Assembly (NCBI GenBank): GCA_949752795.1
Contig: CATKHW010000421.1
Coordinates: 186,001-250,000 of the forward strand
Source of the DNA: Hyperoodon ampullatus
Taxonomy: Eukaryota > Chordata > Mammalia > Artiodactyla > Ziphiidae
DNA length: 64,000 bases
Direction: 5' to 3'
Below are positions 48,260-62,173 of the stretch, in pieces (the first letter of the stretch is position 1; each line of letters opens with the position of its first letter). The notes beneath the pieces were generated by a model. It was not told the DNA's origin. It was given only the letters and a program-made list of their open reading frames with translations, and did no database searches. A program made the translations under genes and the position numbers.

Positions 48260-49998
48260 CTTGGCCAAAAAGGGCGTATGCGTTTTCTCCTGAATATATT
48301 CAGGAGAAAACGCATACGCCCTTTTTGGCCAAGCAAGCAAGCGGGCAATGCAAATCTGCACTACAAAGAAGTATCACTTCCCACCGGTCAAAAGGGACAT
48401 CCACAAAATGTGTAAAAACCAGAAAGGCAAGACAGGCCCTGGAGAACAGGGATCCTTGTTATGCTGATGGGCGGGATGTAAATTGCCAACTGCTTCTCTG
48501 GAGGAGTGCATTGTGTTCCCTAAAACAAGTAAACCACAGAGCTACAGAGCCAAGGACACTTCCAGTCTAGGGAATATACCTTGGGAAAACTGAAAATCAA
48601 TAAGACAGAGCCACCCCAAAATTTAGGGCTGCACTGCTTACAAGGACCTCAACTTGGGTACACCTTAAATAACCCAGGAAATATAAAAATGGTTCAAAAA
48701 ATTGTGGTACTTACGTACGATGGAATATCCCACAGCCATGAAATCAATATCATAAGACCAGTAGCAGCAAAATGGGTGTATTCAGGTACGATGATTCTAA
48801 GTGAAATAAGTCACAGAGAAAAAGAAACTTATCATAAGTTATCACTTATGAAGATCCTGTAAACATGGCTACACTTGAACTGAGTTAGGAAAGCGAACAG
48901 TGTCTCACATTTAGAAAACGCTCTTATGCCTACTTAAGGGGGAAGGAGAGGTGGGGTGATGCATAAAACCAGAGTTTGATATAAGCACAGGTACCGTTCC
49001 AAAAACCAACTATGGAATAGACAAGACCTACACCTTCCTCAGTGAAAGGGACTCAAAACCCCATATTTCCCGCAGAGGAATATATCTGACTAGTAAGAAT
49101 CTTAAAACCTATGTATTGATATGTCTCCGTAAGGGAATCAAGTGTGTCTAGACTGGCATAAACATGGCAGCGAGAATCAGCTCAAACCCACTATAAAAAG
49201 GAATTTCAAAAACAAAACCAAAAAACTGGCAAATTCTTTAAAATTCCTTCAGGGTCTCTGATGAAACCTGGAATGACCCTATCTACAACGACAGCTGGAT
49301 GTGGCATAAGGCTGGACACTTGGGACTGAGAGGATTGGAGAGATTGGGTGAGCAAATGCAGACCCTTTAAAGCAATAATGCATGGCACACATTCCATGGG
49401 TCCCAACTCTCCAGGTTGAAGGGAATATTACTACAGATATAACATGTACGGGAAACCTAGAGAACGGACACTCTGTGAATACGAAAGGGTTCTAAAACTC
49501 AATGAATAGTCCCTCTCCTGGTGCTCCGGTTTGACTTTCCATCAGCTTTACTATCAACCTCCCAACTTGGAGAGACAGCCCCTTTAACCTCCTGGTTCGC
49601 ACAGGTTGCCAATTTGGCAGAGGATGAAAGGGAATAGGGAGAACCAATGAGAGAGTACCTGTTAGGCATTTGGACGGGCACATATCACTGTAATTTCCCG
49701 GCAGGAAGAAGAATTAAGCAAAGTCTCAGCCACCCACAGGGAACCAGTATAAGTCCTGAACCAAAATTTTGGACTTGCGGTCAGCTCACCAAAAACGAGT
49801 TGAAAAATGGAGCTCAGGGGCACAGCAATTCACAAACTGGCCGAGTAATAAACGACAACTATCGTCCAAAAATCTGTTGAGGGAAGGCAACGAGGCGGAC
49901 TTGAAAGCGAGGCAGAATAGCAGGAAACAGATTTCAAGAGGTACGTTGGAATCGCCTTTAAAGCACAGGAAGAGGGGCACAACTTCGACAATGATGCA
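48260..49998 (+). repeat. Satellite monomer 28 (family B, Y linker)
   Basis: Palindrome 48260-48333 (perfect), LINE-1 tail 48343-49225, linker 49226-49998 of subtype Y. AATAACCCAGG near 48,668 is a private change not present in its 12,175-bp partner. Confidence 0.95.
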
Positions 49999-51738
49999 CT
50001 TGGCCAAAAAGGGCGTATGCGTTTTCTCCTGAATATATTCAGGAGAAAACGCATACGCGCTTTTTGGCCAAGAAAGCAAGCGGGCAATGCAAATCTGCAC
50101 TACAAAGAAGTATCACTTCCTACCGGTCAAAAGGGACATCCACAAAATGTGTAAAAACCAGAAAGGCAAGACATGTCCTAGAGAACAGGGAGCCTTGTTA
50201 TGCTGATGGACGGGATGTAAATTGCCAACTGCTTCTCTGGAGGAGTGCATTGTGTTCCCTAAAACAAGTAAAGAACAGAGCTACAGAGCAGAAGGGCACT
50301 TCCAGTCTAGGGAATATACCTTTGGAAAACTGAAAATCAATAAGACAGAGCCACCCCAAAATTTAGGGCTGCACTGCTTACAAGGACCTCAACTTGGGTA
50401 CACCTTAAATATCCTAGGAAATATAAAAATGGTTCAAAAAATTGTGGTACTTACGTACGATGGAATATCCCTCAGCCATGAAATCAATGTCATAAGACCA
50501 GTAGCAGCAAAATGGGTGGATTCAGGTACGATGATTCTAAGTGAAATAAGTCACAGAGAAAAAGAAACTTATCATAAGATATCACTTATGAAGATCCTGT
50601 AAACATGGCTACACTTGAACTGAGTTCGGAAGGAGAACAGTGTCTCACATTTAGAAAACACTCTTATGCCTGCTTAAGGGGGAAGGAGAGGTGGGGTGAT
50701 GCATAAAACCAGAGTTTGATATAGGCACAGGTACCGTTCCAAAAACAAACTATGGAATAGACAAGACCTACACCTTCCTCAGTGAAAGGGACTCAAAACC
50801 CCATATTTCCCGCAGAGGAATATATCTGACTAGTAAGAATCTTAAAACCTATGTATTGATATGTCTCCGTAAGGGAATCAAGTGTGTCTAGACTGGCATA
50901 AACATGGCAGCGAGAATCAGCTCAAACCCACTATAAAAAGGAATTTCAAAAACAAAACAAAAAAAAAGGGAAATTCTTTACAATTCCTTCAGGGTCTCTG
51001 ATGAAACCTGGAATGACCCTATCTACAACGACAGCTGGATGTGGCATAAGGCTGGACACTTGGGACTGAGAGGATGCGTGAGAGTGGGTGAGCAAATGCA
51101 GACCCTTTAAAGCAATAATGCATGGCACCCATTCCATGGGTCCGAACTCTCCAGGTTGAAGGGAATATTACTACAGTTATAACATGTACGGGAAACCTAG
51201 AGAACGGACACACTGTGAATACGAAAGGTTTCTAAAACTCAACTAATAGTCCCTCTCCTTGTGCTCCGGTTTGACTTTCCATCTGCTTTACTATCAACCT
51301 CCCAACTTGGAGAGACAGCCCCTTTAACCTCCTGGTTCGCACAGGTTGCCAATTTGGCAGAGGATGAAAGGGAAGAGGGAGAACCAATGAGAGAGTAGCT
51401 GTTAGGCATTTGGACGGGCACATATCACTGTAATTTCCCGGCAGGAAGAAGAATTAACCAAAGTCTCAGACACCCACCGGGAACCAGTATGGGTCCTGAA
51501 CCAAAATTTTGCACTTGCGGTCAGCTCACCAAAAACGAGTTGAAAAATGGAGCTCAGGGGCACAGCAATTCACAAACTGGCCGAGTAATAAACGACAACT
51601 ATCGTCCAAAAATCTGTTGAGGGAAGGCAACGAGGCGGACTTGAAAGCGAGGCAGAATAGCAGGAAAGAGATTTCAAGAGGTACATTGGAATCGCCTTTA
51701 AAGCACAGGAAGAGGGGCACAACTTCGACAATGATGCA
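49999..51738 (+). repeat. Satellite monomer 29 (family B, Z linker)
   Basis: Palindrome 49999-50072 has the CATACGCGC mismatch. LINE-1 tail 50082 to about 50,967, linker to 51738 of subtype Z with AGGATGCGTGAG, which recurs in monomer 36. Confidence 0.95.
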
Positions 51739-53477
51739 CTTGGCCAAAAAGGGCGTATGCGTTTTCTCCTGAATATATTCAGGAGAAAACACATACGCCC
51801 TTTTTGGCCAAGCAAGCAAGCGGGCAATGCAAATCGGCACTACAAAGAAGTATCACTTCCCACCGGTCAAAAGGGACATCCACAAAATGTGTAAAAACCA
51901 GAAAGGCAAGACAGGTCCTGGAGAACAGGGAGCCTTGTTATGCTGATTGGCGGCATGTAAATTGCCAACTGCCTCTCTGGAGGAGTGCATTGTGTTCCCT
52001 AAAACAAGTAAAGAACAGAGCTACAGAGCAGAAGGGCACTTCCAGTCTAGGGAATATACATTTGGAAAACTGAAAATCAATAAGACAGAGCCACCCCAAA
52101 ATTTAGGGCTGCACTGCTTACAAGGACCTCAACTTGGGTACACCTTAAATATCCCAGGAAATATAAAAATGGTTCAAAAAATAGTGGTACTTACGTATGA
52201 GGGAATATCCCTCAGCCATGAAATCAATGTCATAAGACCAGTAGCAGCAAAATGGGTGGATTCAGGTACGATGATTCTAAGTGAAATTAGTCACAGAGAA
52301 AAAGAAACTTATCATAAGATATCACTTATGAAGATCCTGTAAACATGGCTACACTTGAACTGAGTTAGGAAAGAGAACAGGGTCTCACATTTAGAAAACA
52401 CTCTTATGCCTGCTTAAGGGGGAAGGAGAGGTGGGGTGATGCATCAAACCAGAGTTTGATATAAGCACAGGTACCGTTCCAAAAACCAACTATGGAATAG
52501 ACAAGACCTACACCTTCCTCAGTGAAAGGGACTCAAAACTCCATATTTCCCGCAGAGGAATATATCTGACTAGTAATAATATTAAAACCTATGTATTGAT
52601 ATGTCTCTGTAAGGGAATCAAGTGTGTCTAGACTGGCATAAACATGGCAGCGAGAATCAGCTCAAACCCACTATAAAAAGGAATTTCAAAAACAAAACAA
52701 AAAAACTGGGAAATTCTTTACAATTCCTTCAGGGTCTCTGATGAAACCTGGAAAGACCCAATCTACAACGACAGCTGGATTTGGCATAAGGCTGGACACT
52801 TGGGACTGAGACGATTGGTGAGATTGGATGAGCAAATGCAGACCCTTTAAAGCAATAATGCATGGCACACATTCCATGGTTCCCAACTCTCCAGGCTGAA
52901 GGGAATGTTACTACAGCAATAACATGTACGGGAAACCTAGAGAACGGACACACTGTGAATACGAAAGGTTTCTAAAACTCAACGAATAGTCCCTCTCCTG
53001 GTGCTCCGGTTTGACTTTCCATCTGCTTTACTATCAACCTCCCAACTTGGAGAGACAGCCCCTTTAACTCCTGGTTCGCACAGGTTGCCAATTTAGCAGA
53101 GGATGAAAGGGAAGAGGGAGAACCAATGAGAGAGTAGCTGTTAGGCATTTGGACGGGCACATATCACTGTAATTTCCCGGCAGGAAGAAGAATTAACCAA
53201 AGTCTCAGCCACCCACCGGGAACCAGTATAGGTCCTGAACCAAAATTTTGGACTTGCGGTCAGCTCACAAAAAACGAGTTGAATAATGGAGCTCAGAGGC
53301 ACAGCAATTCACAAACTGGCGGAGTAATAAAGGAGAACTATCGTCCAAAAATCTGTTGAGGGAAGGCAACGAGGCGGACTTGAAAGCGAGGCAGAATAGA
53401 AGGAAACAGATTTCAAGAGGTACTTTGGTATCGCCTTTAAAGCACAGGAAGAGGGGCACAACTTCGACAATGATGCA
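51739..53477 (+). repeat. Satellite monomer 30 (family B, X linker)
   Basis: Palindrome 51739-51812 has one mismatch (AAAACACATACG). LINE-1 tail 51822-52705, linker 52706-53477 of subtype X. The CENP-B-like core is altered to TACTTTGGTATCG near 53,421. Confidence 0.95.
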
Positions 53478-55216
53478 CTTGGCCAAAAAGGGTGTATGCG
53501 TTTTCTCCTGAATATATTCAGGAGAAAACGCATACGCCCTTTTTGGCCAAGCAAGCAAGCGGGCAATGCAAATCTGCACTACAAAGAAGTATCACTTCCC
53601 ACCGGTCAAAAGGGACATCCACAAAATGTGTAAAAACCAGAAAGGCAAGACAGGCCCTGGAGAGCAGGGATCCTTGTTATGCTGATGGGCGGGATGTAAA
53701 TTGCCAACTGCTTCTCTGGAGGAGTGCATTGTGTTCCCTAAAACAAGTAAACCACAGAGCTACAGAGCCAAGGACACTTCCAGTCTAGGGAATATACCTT
53801 GGGAAAACTGAAAATCAATAAGACAGAGCCACCCCAAAATTTAGGGCTGCACTGCTTACAAGGACCTCAACTTGGGTACACCTTAAATATCCCAGGAAAT
53901 ATAAAAATGGTTCAAAAAATTGTGGTACTTACGTACGATGGAATATCCCACAGCCATGAAATCAATATCATAAGACCAGTAGCAGCAAAATGGGTGTATT
54001 CAGGTACGATGATTCTAAGTGAAATAAGTCACAGAGAAAAAGAAACTTATCATAAGTTATCACTTATGAAGATCCTGTAAACATGGCTACACTTGAACAG
54101 AGTTCGGAAAGAGAACAGTGTCTCACATTTAGAAAACGCTCTTATGCCTACTTAAGGGGGAAGGAGAGGTGGGGTGATGCATAAAACCAGAGTTTGATAT
54201 AAGCACAGGTACCGTTCCAAAAACCAACTATGGAATAGACAAGACCTACACCTTCCTCAGTGAAAGGGACTCAAAACCCCATATTTCCCGCAGAGGAATA
54301 TATCTGACTAGTAAGAATCTTAAAACCTATGTATTGATATGTCTCCGTAAGGGAATCAAGTGTGTCTAGACTGGCATAAACATGGCAGCGAGAATCAGCT
54401 CAAACCCACTATAAAAAGGAATTTCAAAAACAAAACCAAAAAACTGGCAAATTCTTTAAAATTCCTTCAGGGTCTCTGATGAAACCTGGAATGACCCTAT
54501 CTACAACGACAGCTGGATGTGGCATAAGTCTGGACACTTGGGACTGAGAGGATTGGAGAGATTGGGTGAGCAAATGCAGACCCTTTAAAGCAATAATGCA
54601 TGGCACACATTCCATGGGTCCCAACTCTCCAGGTTGAAGGGAATATTAATACAGATATAACATGTACGGGAAACCTAGAGAACGGACACTCTGTGAATAC
54701 GAAAGGGTTCTAAAACTCAATGAATAGTCCCTCTCCTGGTGCTCCGGTTTGACTTTCCATCAGCTTTACTATCAACCTCCCAACTTGGAGAGACAGCCCC
54801 TTTAACCTCCTGGTTCGCACAGGTTGCCAATTTGGCAGAGGATGAAAGGGAATAGGGAGAACCAATGAGAGAGTACCTGTTAGGCATTTGGACGGGCACA
54901 TATCACTGTAATTTCCCGGCAGGAAGAAGAATTAAGCAAAGTCTCAGCCACCCACAGGGAACCAGTATAAGTCCTGAACCAAAATTTTGGACTTGCGGTC
55001 AGCTCACCAAAAACGAGTTGAAAAATGGAGCTCAGGGGCATAGCAATTCACAAACTGGCTGAGTAATAAAGGACAACTATCATCCAAAAATCTGTTGAGG
55101 GAAGGCAACGAGGCGGACTTGAAAGCGAGCCAGAATAGCAGGAAACAGATTTGAAGAGGTACGTTGGAATCGCCTTTAAAGCACAGGAAGAGGGGCACAA
55201 CTTCGACAATGATGCA
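53478..55216 (+). repeat. Satellite monomer 31 (family B, left breakpoint of hybrid)
   Basis: Palindrome 53478-53551 has one mismatch (GGGTGTATG). LINE-1 tail 53561-54443, linker 54444-55216. The linker is like that of monomers 25 and 28 as far as AATTAAGCAAAG near 54,935. From GGGGCATAGC near 55,040 it matches the end of the monomer 20 linker. Confidence 0.95.
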
Positions 55217-56955
55217 CTTGGCCAAAAAGGGCGTATGCGTTTTCTCCTGAATATATTCAGGAGAAAACGCATACGCCCTTTTTGGCCAAGCAAGCAAGCA
55301 GGGAATGCAAATCTGCAATACAAAGAAGTATCACTTCCCACCGGTCAAAAGGGACATCCACAAAATGTGTAAAAACCAGAAAGGCAAGACAGGCCCTGGA
55401 GAACAGGGAGCCTTGTTATGCTGATGGACGGGATGTAAATTGCCAACTGCCTCTCTGGAGGAGTACATTGTGTTCCCTAAAACAAGTAAAGAACAGAGCT
55501 GCAGAGCCAAGGGCACTTCCAGTCTAGGGAATATACCTTGGGAAAACTGAAAATCAATGAGACAGAGCCACCACAATATATAGGGCTGCACTGCTTACAA
55601 GGACCTCAACTTGGGTACACCTTAAATATCCCAGGAAATATAAAAATGGATCAAAAAATTGTGGTACTTACGTACGATGGAATATCCCTCAGCCATGAAA
55701 TCAATCTCATAAGACCAGTAGCAGCAAAATGGGTGGATTCAGGTACGATGATTCTAAGTGAAATAAGTCACAGAGAAAAAGAAACTTATCATAAGATATC
55801 ACTTATGAAGATCCTGTAAACATGGCTACACTTGAACTGAGTTAGGAAAGGGAACAGTGTCTCACATGTAGAAAACACTCTTATGCCTGCTTAAGGGGGA
55901 AGGAGAGGTGGGGTGATGCATAAAACCAGAGTTTGATATAAGCATAGGTACCGTTCCAAAAACCAACTATGGAATAGACAAGACCTACACCTTCCTCAGT
56001 GAAAGGGACTCAAAACCCCATATTTCCCGCAGAGGAATATATCTGACTAGTAAGAATCTTAAAACCTATGTATTGATATGTCTCCGTAAGGGAATCAAGT
56101 GTGTCTAGACTGGCATAAACATGGCAGCGAGAATCAGCTCAAACCCACGATAAAAATGAATTTCAAAAACAAAACAAAAAAACTGGGAAATTCTTTACAA
56201 TTCCTTCAGGGTCTCTGATGAAACCTGGAATGACCCTATCTACAACGACAGCTGGATGTGGCATAAGGCTGGACACTTGAGACTGAGAGGATTGGAGAGA
56301 TTGGGTGAGCAAATGCAGACCCTTTAAAGCAATAATGCATGGCACACATTCCATGGGTCCCAACTCTCCAGGTTGAAGGGAATATTACTACAGATATAAC
56401 ATGTACGGGAAACCTAGAGAACGGACACTCTGTGAATACGAAAGGGTTCTAAAACTCAATGAATAGTCCCTCTCCTGGTGCTCCGGTTTGACTTTCCATC
56501 AGCTTTACTATCAATCTCCCAACTTGGAGAGACAGCCCCTTTAACCTCCTGGTTCGCACAGGTTGCCAATTTGGCAGAGGATGAAAGGGAATAGGGAGAA
56601 CCAATGAGAGAGTACCTGTTAGGCATTTGGACGGGCACATATCACTGTAATTTCCCGGCAGGAAGAAGAATTAAGCAAAGTCTCAGCCACCCACAGGGAA
56701 CCAGTATAAGTCCTGAACCAAAATTTTGGACTTGCGGTCAGCTCACCAAAAACGAGATGAAAAATGGAGCTCAGGGGCACAGCAATTCACAAACTGGCCG
56801 AGTAATAAACGACAACTATCGTCCAAAAATCTGTTGAGGGAAGGCAACGAGGCGGACTTGAAAGCGAGGCAGAATAGCAGGAAACAGATTTCAAGAGGTA
56901 CGTTGGAATCGCCTTTAAAGCACAGGAAGAGGGGCACAACTTCGACAATGATGCA
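55217..56955 (+). repeat. Satellite monomer 32 (hybrid, extra unit)
   Basis: Palindrome 55217-55290 (perfect), LINE-1 tail 55300-56182, linker 56183-56955. Up to 56,280 it carries all the monomer 21 marks (AGAGCTGCAGAGCC, AAATGGATCAAAA, CACTTGAGACTG). From 56,296 it is a subtype Y linker identical in type to monomer 25. Confidence 0.96.
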
Positions 56956-58695
56956 CTTGGCCAAAAAGGGCGTATGCGTTTTCTCCTGAATATATTCAGG
57001 AGAAAACGCATACGCGCTTTTTGGCCAAGAAAGCAAGCGGGCAATGCAAATCTGCACTACAAAGAAGTATCACTTCCCACCGGTCAAAAGGGACATCCAC
57101 AAAATGTGTAAAAACCAGAAAGGCAAGACATGTCCTAGAGAACAGGGAGCCTTGTTATGCTGATGGGCGGCATGTAAATTGCCAACTGCTTCTCTGGAGG
57201 AGTGCATTGTGTTCCCTAAAACAAGTAAAGAACAGAGCTACAGAGCAGAAGGGCACTTCCAGTCTAGGGAATATACCTTTGGAAAACTGAAAATCAATAA
57301 GACAGAGCCACCCCAAAATTTAGGGCTGCACTGCTTACAAGGACCTCAACTTGGGTACACCTTAAATATCCTAGGAAATATAAAAATGGTTCAAAAAATT
57401 GTGGTACTTACGTACGATGGAATATCCCTCAGCCATGAAATCAATGTCATAAGACCAGTAGCAGCAAAATGGGTGGATTCAGGTACGATGATTCTAAGTG
57501 AAATAAGTCACAGAGAAAAAGAAACTTATCATAAGATATCACTTATGAAGATCCTGTAAACATGGCTACACTTGAACTGAGTTCGGAAGGAGAACAGTGT
57601 CTCACATTTAGAAAACACTCTTATGCCTGCTTAAGGGGGAAGGAGAGGTGGGGTGATGCATAAAACCAGAGTTTGATATAGGCACAGGTACCGTTCCAAA
57701 AACAAACTATGGAATAGACAAGACCTACACCTTCCTCAGTGAAAGGGACTCAAAACCCCATATTTCCCGCAGAGGAATATATCTGACTAGTAAGAATCTT
57801 AAAACCTATGTATTGATATGTCTCCGTAAGGGAATCAAGTGTGTCTAGACTGGCATAAACATGGCAGCGAGAATCAGCTCAAACCCACTATAAAAATGAA
57901 TTTCAAAAACAAAACAAAAAAAAAGGGAAATTCTTTACAATTCCTTCAGGGTCTCTGATGAAACCTGGAATGACCCTATCTACAACGACAGCTGGATGTG
58001 GCATAAGGCTGGACACTTGGGACTGAGAGGATTCGTGAGAGTGGGTGAGCAAATGCAGACCCTTTAAAGCAATAATGCATGGCACCCATTCCATGGGTCC
58101 GAACTCTCCAGGTTGAAGGGAATATTACTACAGTTATAACATGTACGGGAAACCTAGAGAACGGACACACTGTGAATACGAAAGGTTTCTAAAACTCAAC
58201 TAATAGTCCCTCTCCTTGTGCTCCGGTTTGACTTTCCATCTGCTTTACTATCAACCTCCCAACTTGGAGAGACAGCCCCTTTAACCTCCTGGTTCGCACA
58301 GGTTGCCAATTTGGCAGAGGATGAAAGGGAAGAGGGAGAACCAATGAGAGAGTAGCTGTTAGGCATTTGAAAGGGCACATATCACTGTAATTCCCCGGCA
58401 GCAAGAAGAATTAACCAAAGTCTCAGACACCCACCGGGAACCAGCATAGGTCCTGAACCAAAATTTTGGACTTGCGGTCAGCTCACCAAAAACGAGTTGA
58501 AAAATGGAGCTCAGGGGCACAGCAATTCACAAACTGGCCGAGTAATAAACGACAACTATCGTCCAAAAATCTGTTGAGGGAAGGCAACGAGGCGGACTTG
58601 AAAGCGAGGCAGAATAGCAGGAAAGAGATTTCAAGAGGTACATTGGAATCGCCTTTAAAGCGCAGGAAGAGGGGCACAACTTCGACAATGATGCA
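56956..58695 (+). repeat. Satellite monomer 33 (copy of monomer 26)
   Basis: Palindrome 56956-57029 with the CATACGCGC mismatch. LINE-1 tail 57039 to about 57,924, linker to 58695 of subtype Z. Same position marks as monomer 26, offset by 12,175 bp. Confidence 0.95.
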
Positions 58696-60434
58696 CTTGG
58701 CCAAAAAGGGCGTATGCGTTTTCTCCTGAATATATTCAGGAGAAAACGCATACGCCCTTTTTGGCCAAGCAAGCAAGCGGGCAATGCAAATCGGCACTAC
58801 AAAGAAGTATCACTTCCCACCGGTCAAAAGGGACATCCACAAAATGTGTAAAAACCAGAAAGGCAAGACAGGTCCTGGAGAACAGGGAGCCTTGTTATGC
58901 TGATTGGCGGCATGTAAATTGCCAACTGCCTCTCTGGAGGAGTGCATTGTGTTCCCTAAAACAAGTAAAGAACAGAGCTACAGAGCAGAAGGGCACTTCC
59001 AGTCTAGGGAATATACCTTTGGAAAACTGAAAATCAATAAGACAGAGCCACCAAAAAATTTAGGGCTGCACTGCTTACAAGGACCTCAACTTGGGTACAC
59101 CTTAAATATCCCAGGAAATATAAAAATGGTTCAAAAAATAGTGGTACTTACGTACGAGGGAATATCCCTCAGCCATGAAATCAATGTCATAAGACCAGTA
59201 GCAGCAAAATGGGTGGATTCAGGTACGATGATTCTAAGTGAAATTAGTCACAGAGAAAAAGAAACTTATCATAAGATATCACTTATGAAGATCCTGTAAA
59301 CATGGCTACACTTGAACTGAGTTAGGAAAGAGAACAGTGTCTCACATTTAGAAAACACTCTTATGCCTGCTTAAGGGGGAAGGAGAGGTGGGGTGATGCA
59401 TCAAACCAGAGTTTGATATAAGCACAGGTACCGTTCCAAAAACCAACTATGGAATAGACAAGACCTACACCTTCCTCAGTGAAAGGGACTCAAAACTCCA
59501 TATTTCCCGCAGAGGAATATATCTGACTAGTAATAATATTAAAACCTATGTATTGATATGTCTCTGTAAGGGAATCAAGTGTGTCTAGACTGGCATAAAC
59601 ATGGCAGCGAGAATCAGCTCAAACCCACTATAAAAAGGAATTTCAAAAACAAAACAAAAAAACTGGGAAATTCTTTACAATTCCTTCAGGGTCTCTGATG
59701 AAACCTGGAAAGACCCAATCTACAACGACAGCTGGATTTGGCATAAGGCTGGACACTTGGGACTGAGACGATTGGTGAGATTGGATGAGCAAATGCAGAC
59801 CCTTTAAAGCAATAATGCATGGCACACATTCCATGGTTCCCAACTCTCCAGGCTGAAGGGAATGTTACTACAGCAATAACATGTACGGGAAACCTAGAGA
59901 ACGGACACACTGTGAATACGAAAGGTTTCTAAAACTCAACGAATAATCCCTCTCCTGGTGCTCTGGTTTGACTTTCCATCTGCTTTACTATCAACCTCCC
60001 AACTTGGAGAGACAGCCCCTTTAACTCCTGGTTCGCACAGGTTGCCAATTTAGCAGAGGATGAAAGGGAAGTGGGAGAACCAATGAGAGAGTAGCTGTTA
60101 GGCATTTGGACGGGCACATATCACTGTACTTTCCCGGCAGGAAGAAGAATTAACCAAAGTCTCAGCCACCCACCGGGAACCAGTATAGGTCCTGAACCAA
60201 AATTTTGGACTTGCGGTCAGCTCACAAAAAACGAGTTGAATAATGGAGCTCAGGGGCACAGCAATTCACAAACTGGCGGAGTAATAAAGGAGAACTATCG
60301 TCCAAAAATCTGTTGAGGGAAGGCAACGAGGCGGACTTGAAAGCGAGGCAGAATAGCAGGAAACAGATTTCAAGAGGTACGTTGGAATCGCCTTTAAAGC
60401 ACAGGAAGAGGGGCACAACTTCGACAATGATGCA
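58696..60434 (+). repeat. Satellite monomer 34 (copy of monomer 27)
   Basis: Palindrome 58696-58769 (perfect), LINE-1 tail 58779-59662, linker 59663-60434 of subtype X. It differs from monomer 27 at AAATCGGCAC near 58,790 (AAATCTGCAC in monomer 27). Confidence 0.95.
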
Positions 60435-62173
60435 CTTGGCCAAAAAGGGCGTATGCGTTTTCTCCTGAATATATTCAGGAGAAAACGCATACGCCCTTTT
60501 TGGCCAAGCAAGCAAGCGGGCAATGCAAATCTGCACTACAAAGAAGTATCACTTCCCACCGGTCAAAAGGGACATCCACAAAATGTGTAAAAACCAGAAA
60601 GGCAAGACAGGCCCTGGAGAACAGGGATCCTTGTTATGCTGATGGGCGGGATGTAAATTGCCAACTGCTTCTCTGGAGGAGTGCATTGTGTTCCCTAAAA
60701 CAAGTAAACCACAGAGCTACAGAGCCAAGGACACTTCCAGTCTAGGGAATATACCTTGGGAAAACTGAAAATCAATAAGACAGAGCCACCCCAAAATTTA
60801 GGGCTGCACTGCTTACAAGGACCTCAACTTGTGTACACCTTAAATATCCCAGGAAATATAAAAATGGTTCAAAAAATTGTGGTACTTACGTACGATGGAA
60901 TATCCCTCAGCCATGAAATCAATATCATAAGACCAGTAGCAGCAAAATGGGTGTATTCAGGTACGATGATTCTAAGTGAAATAAGTCACAGAGAAAAAGA
61001 AACTTATCATAAGTTATCACTTATGAAGATCCTGTAAACATGGCTACACTTGAACTGAGTTAGGAAAGAGAACAGTGTCTCACATTTAGAAAACGCTCTT
61101 ATGCCTACTTAAGGGGGAAGGAGAGGTGGGGTGATGCATAAAACCAGAGTTTGATATAAGCACAGGTACCGTTCCAAAAACCAACTATGGAATAGACAAG
61201 ACCTACACCTTCCTCAGTGAAAGGGACTCAAAACCCCATATTTCCCGCAGAGGAATATATCTGACTAGTAAGAATCTTAAAACCTATGTATTGATATGTC
61301 TCCGTAAGGGAATCAAGTGTGTCTAGACTGGCATAAACATGGCAGCGAGAATCAGCTCAAACCCACTATAAAAAGGAATTTCAAAAACAAAACCAAAAAA
61401 CTGGCAAATTCTTTAAAATTCCTTCAGGGTCTCTGATGAAACCTGGAATGACCCTATCTACAACGACAGCTGGATGTGGCATAAGGCTGGACACTTGGGA
61501 CTGAGAGGATTGGAGAGATTGGGTGAGCAAATGCAGACCCTTTAAAGCAATAATGCATGGCACACATTCCATGGGTCCCAACTCTCCAGGTTGAAGGGAA
61601 TATTACTACAGATATAACATGTACGGGAAACCTAGAGAACGGACACTCTGTGAATACGAAAGGGTTCTAAAACTCAATGAATAGTCCCTCTCCTGGTGCT
61701 CCGGTTTGACTTTCCATCAGCTTTACTATCAACCTCCCAACTTGGAGAGACAGCCCCTTTAACCTCCTGGTTCGCACAGGTTGCCAATTTGGCAGAGGAT
61801 GAAAGGGAATAGGGAGAACCAATGAGAGAGTACCTGTTAGGCATTTGGACGGGCACATATCACTGTAATTTCCCGGCAGGAAGAAGAATTAAGCAAAGTC
61901 TCAGCCACCCACAGGGAACCAGTATAAGTCCTGAACCAAAATTTTGGACTTGCGGTCAGCTCACCAAAAACGAGTTGAAAAATGGAGCTCAGGGGCACAG
62001 CAATTCACAAACTGGCCGAGTAATAAACGACAACTATCGTCCAAAAATCTGTTGAGGGAAGGCAACGAGGCGGACTTGAAAGCGAGGCAGAATAGCAGGA
62101 AACAGATTTCAAGAGGTACGTTGGAATCGCCTTTAAAGCACAGGAAGAGGGGCACAACTTCGACAATGATGCA
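60435..62173 (+). repeat. Satellite monomer 35 (copy of monomer 28)
   Basis: Palindrome 60435-60508 (perfect), LINE-1 tail 60518-61400, linker 61401-62173 of subtype Y. A private CTTGTGTACACC lies near 60,830. Confidence 0.95.

Larger units (their letters stand above)
46521..51738 (+). repeat. Three-monomer higher-order unit X-Y-Z, copy 2 (5,218 bp)
   Basis: Linkers X (47,488), Y (49,226) and Z (about 50,968). Compared with copy 1, the X linker has GAATAATCCC, and the Z linker has AGGATGCGTGAG where copy 1 has AGGATTCGTGAG. The copies are therefore similar but distinguishable. Confidence 0.88.
44121..51825 (+). repeat. 12,175-bp-period duplication, left copy (visible part)
   Basis: This segment recurs at 56296-64000 with no net indel and the same subtype marks. 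By eye I spotted roughly a dozen single-base differences, for example near 48,668, 48,731, 50,121 and 50,209. The match stops on the left between 44,105 and 44,121. Confidence 0.9.
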
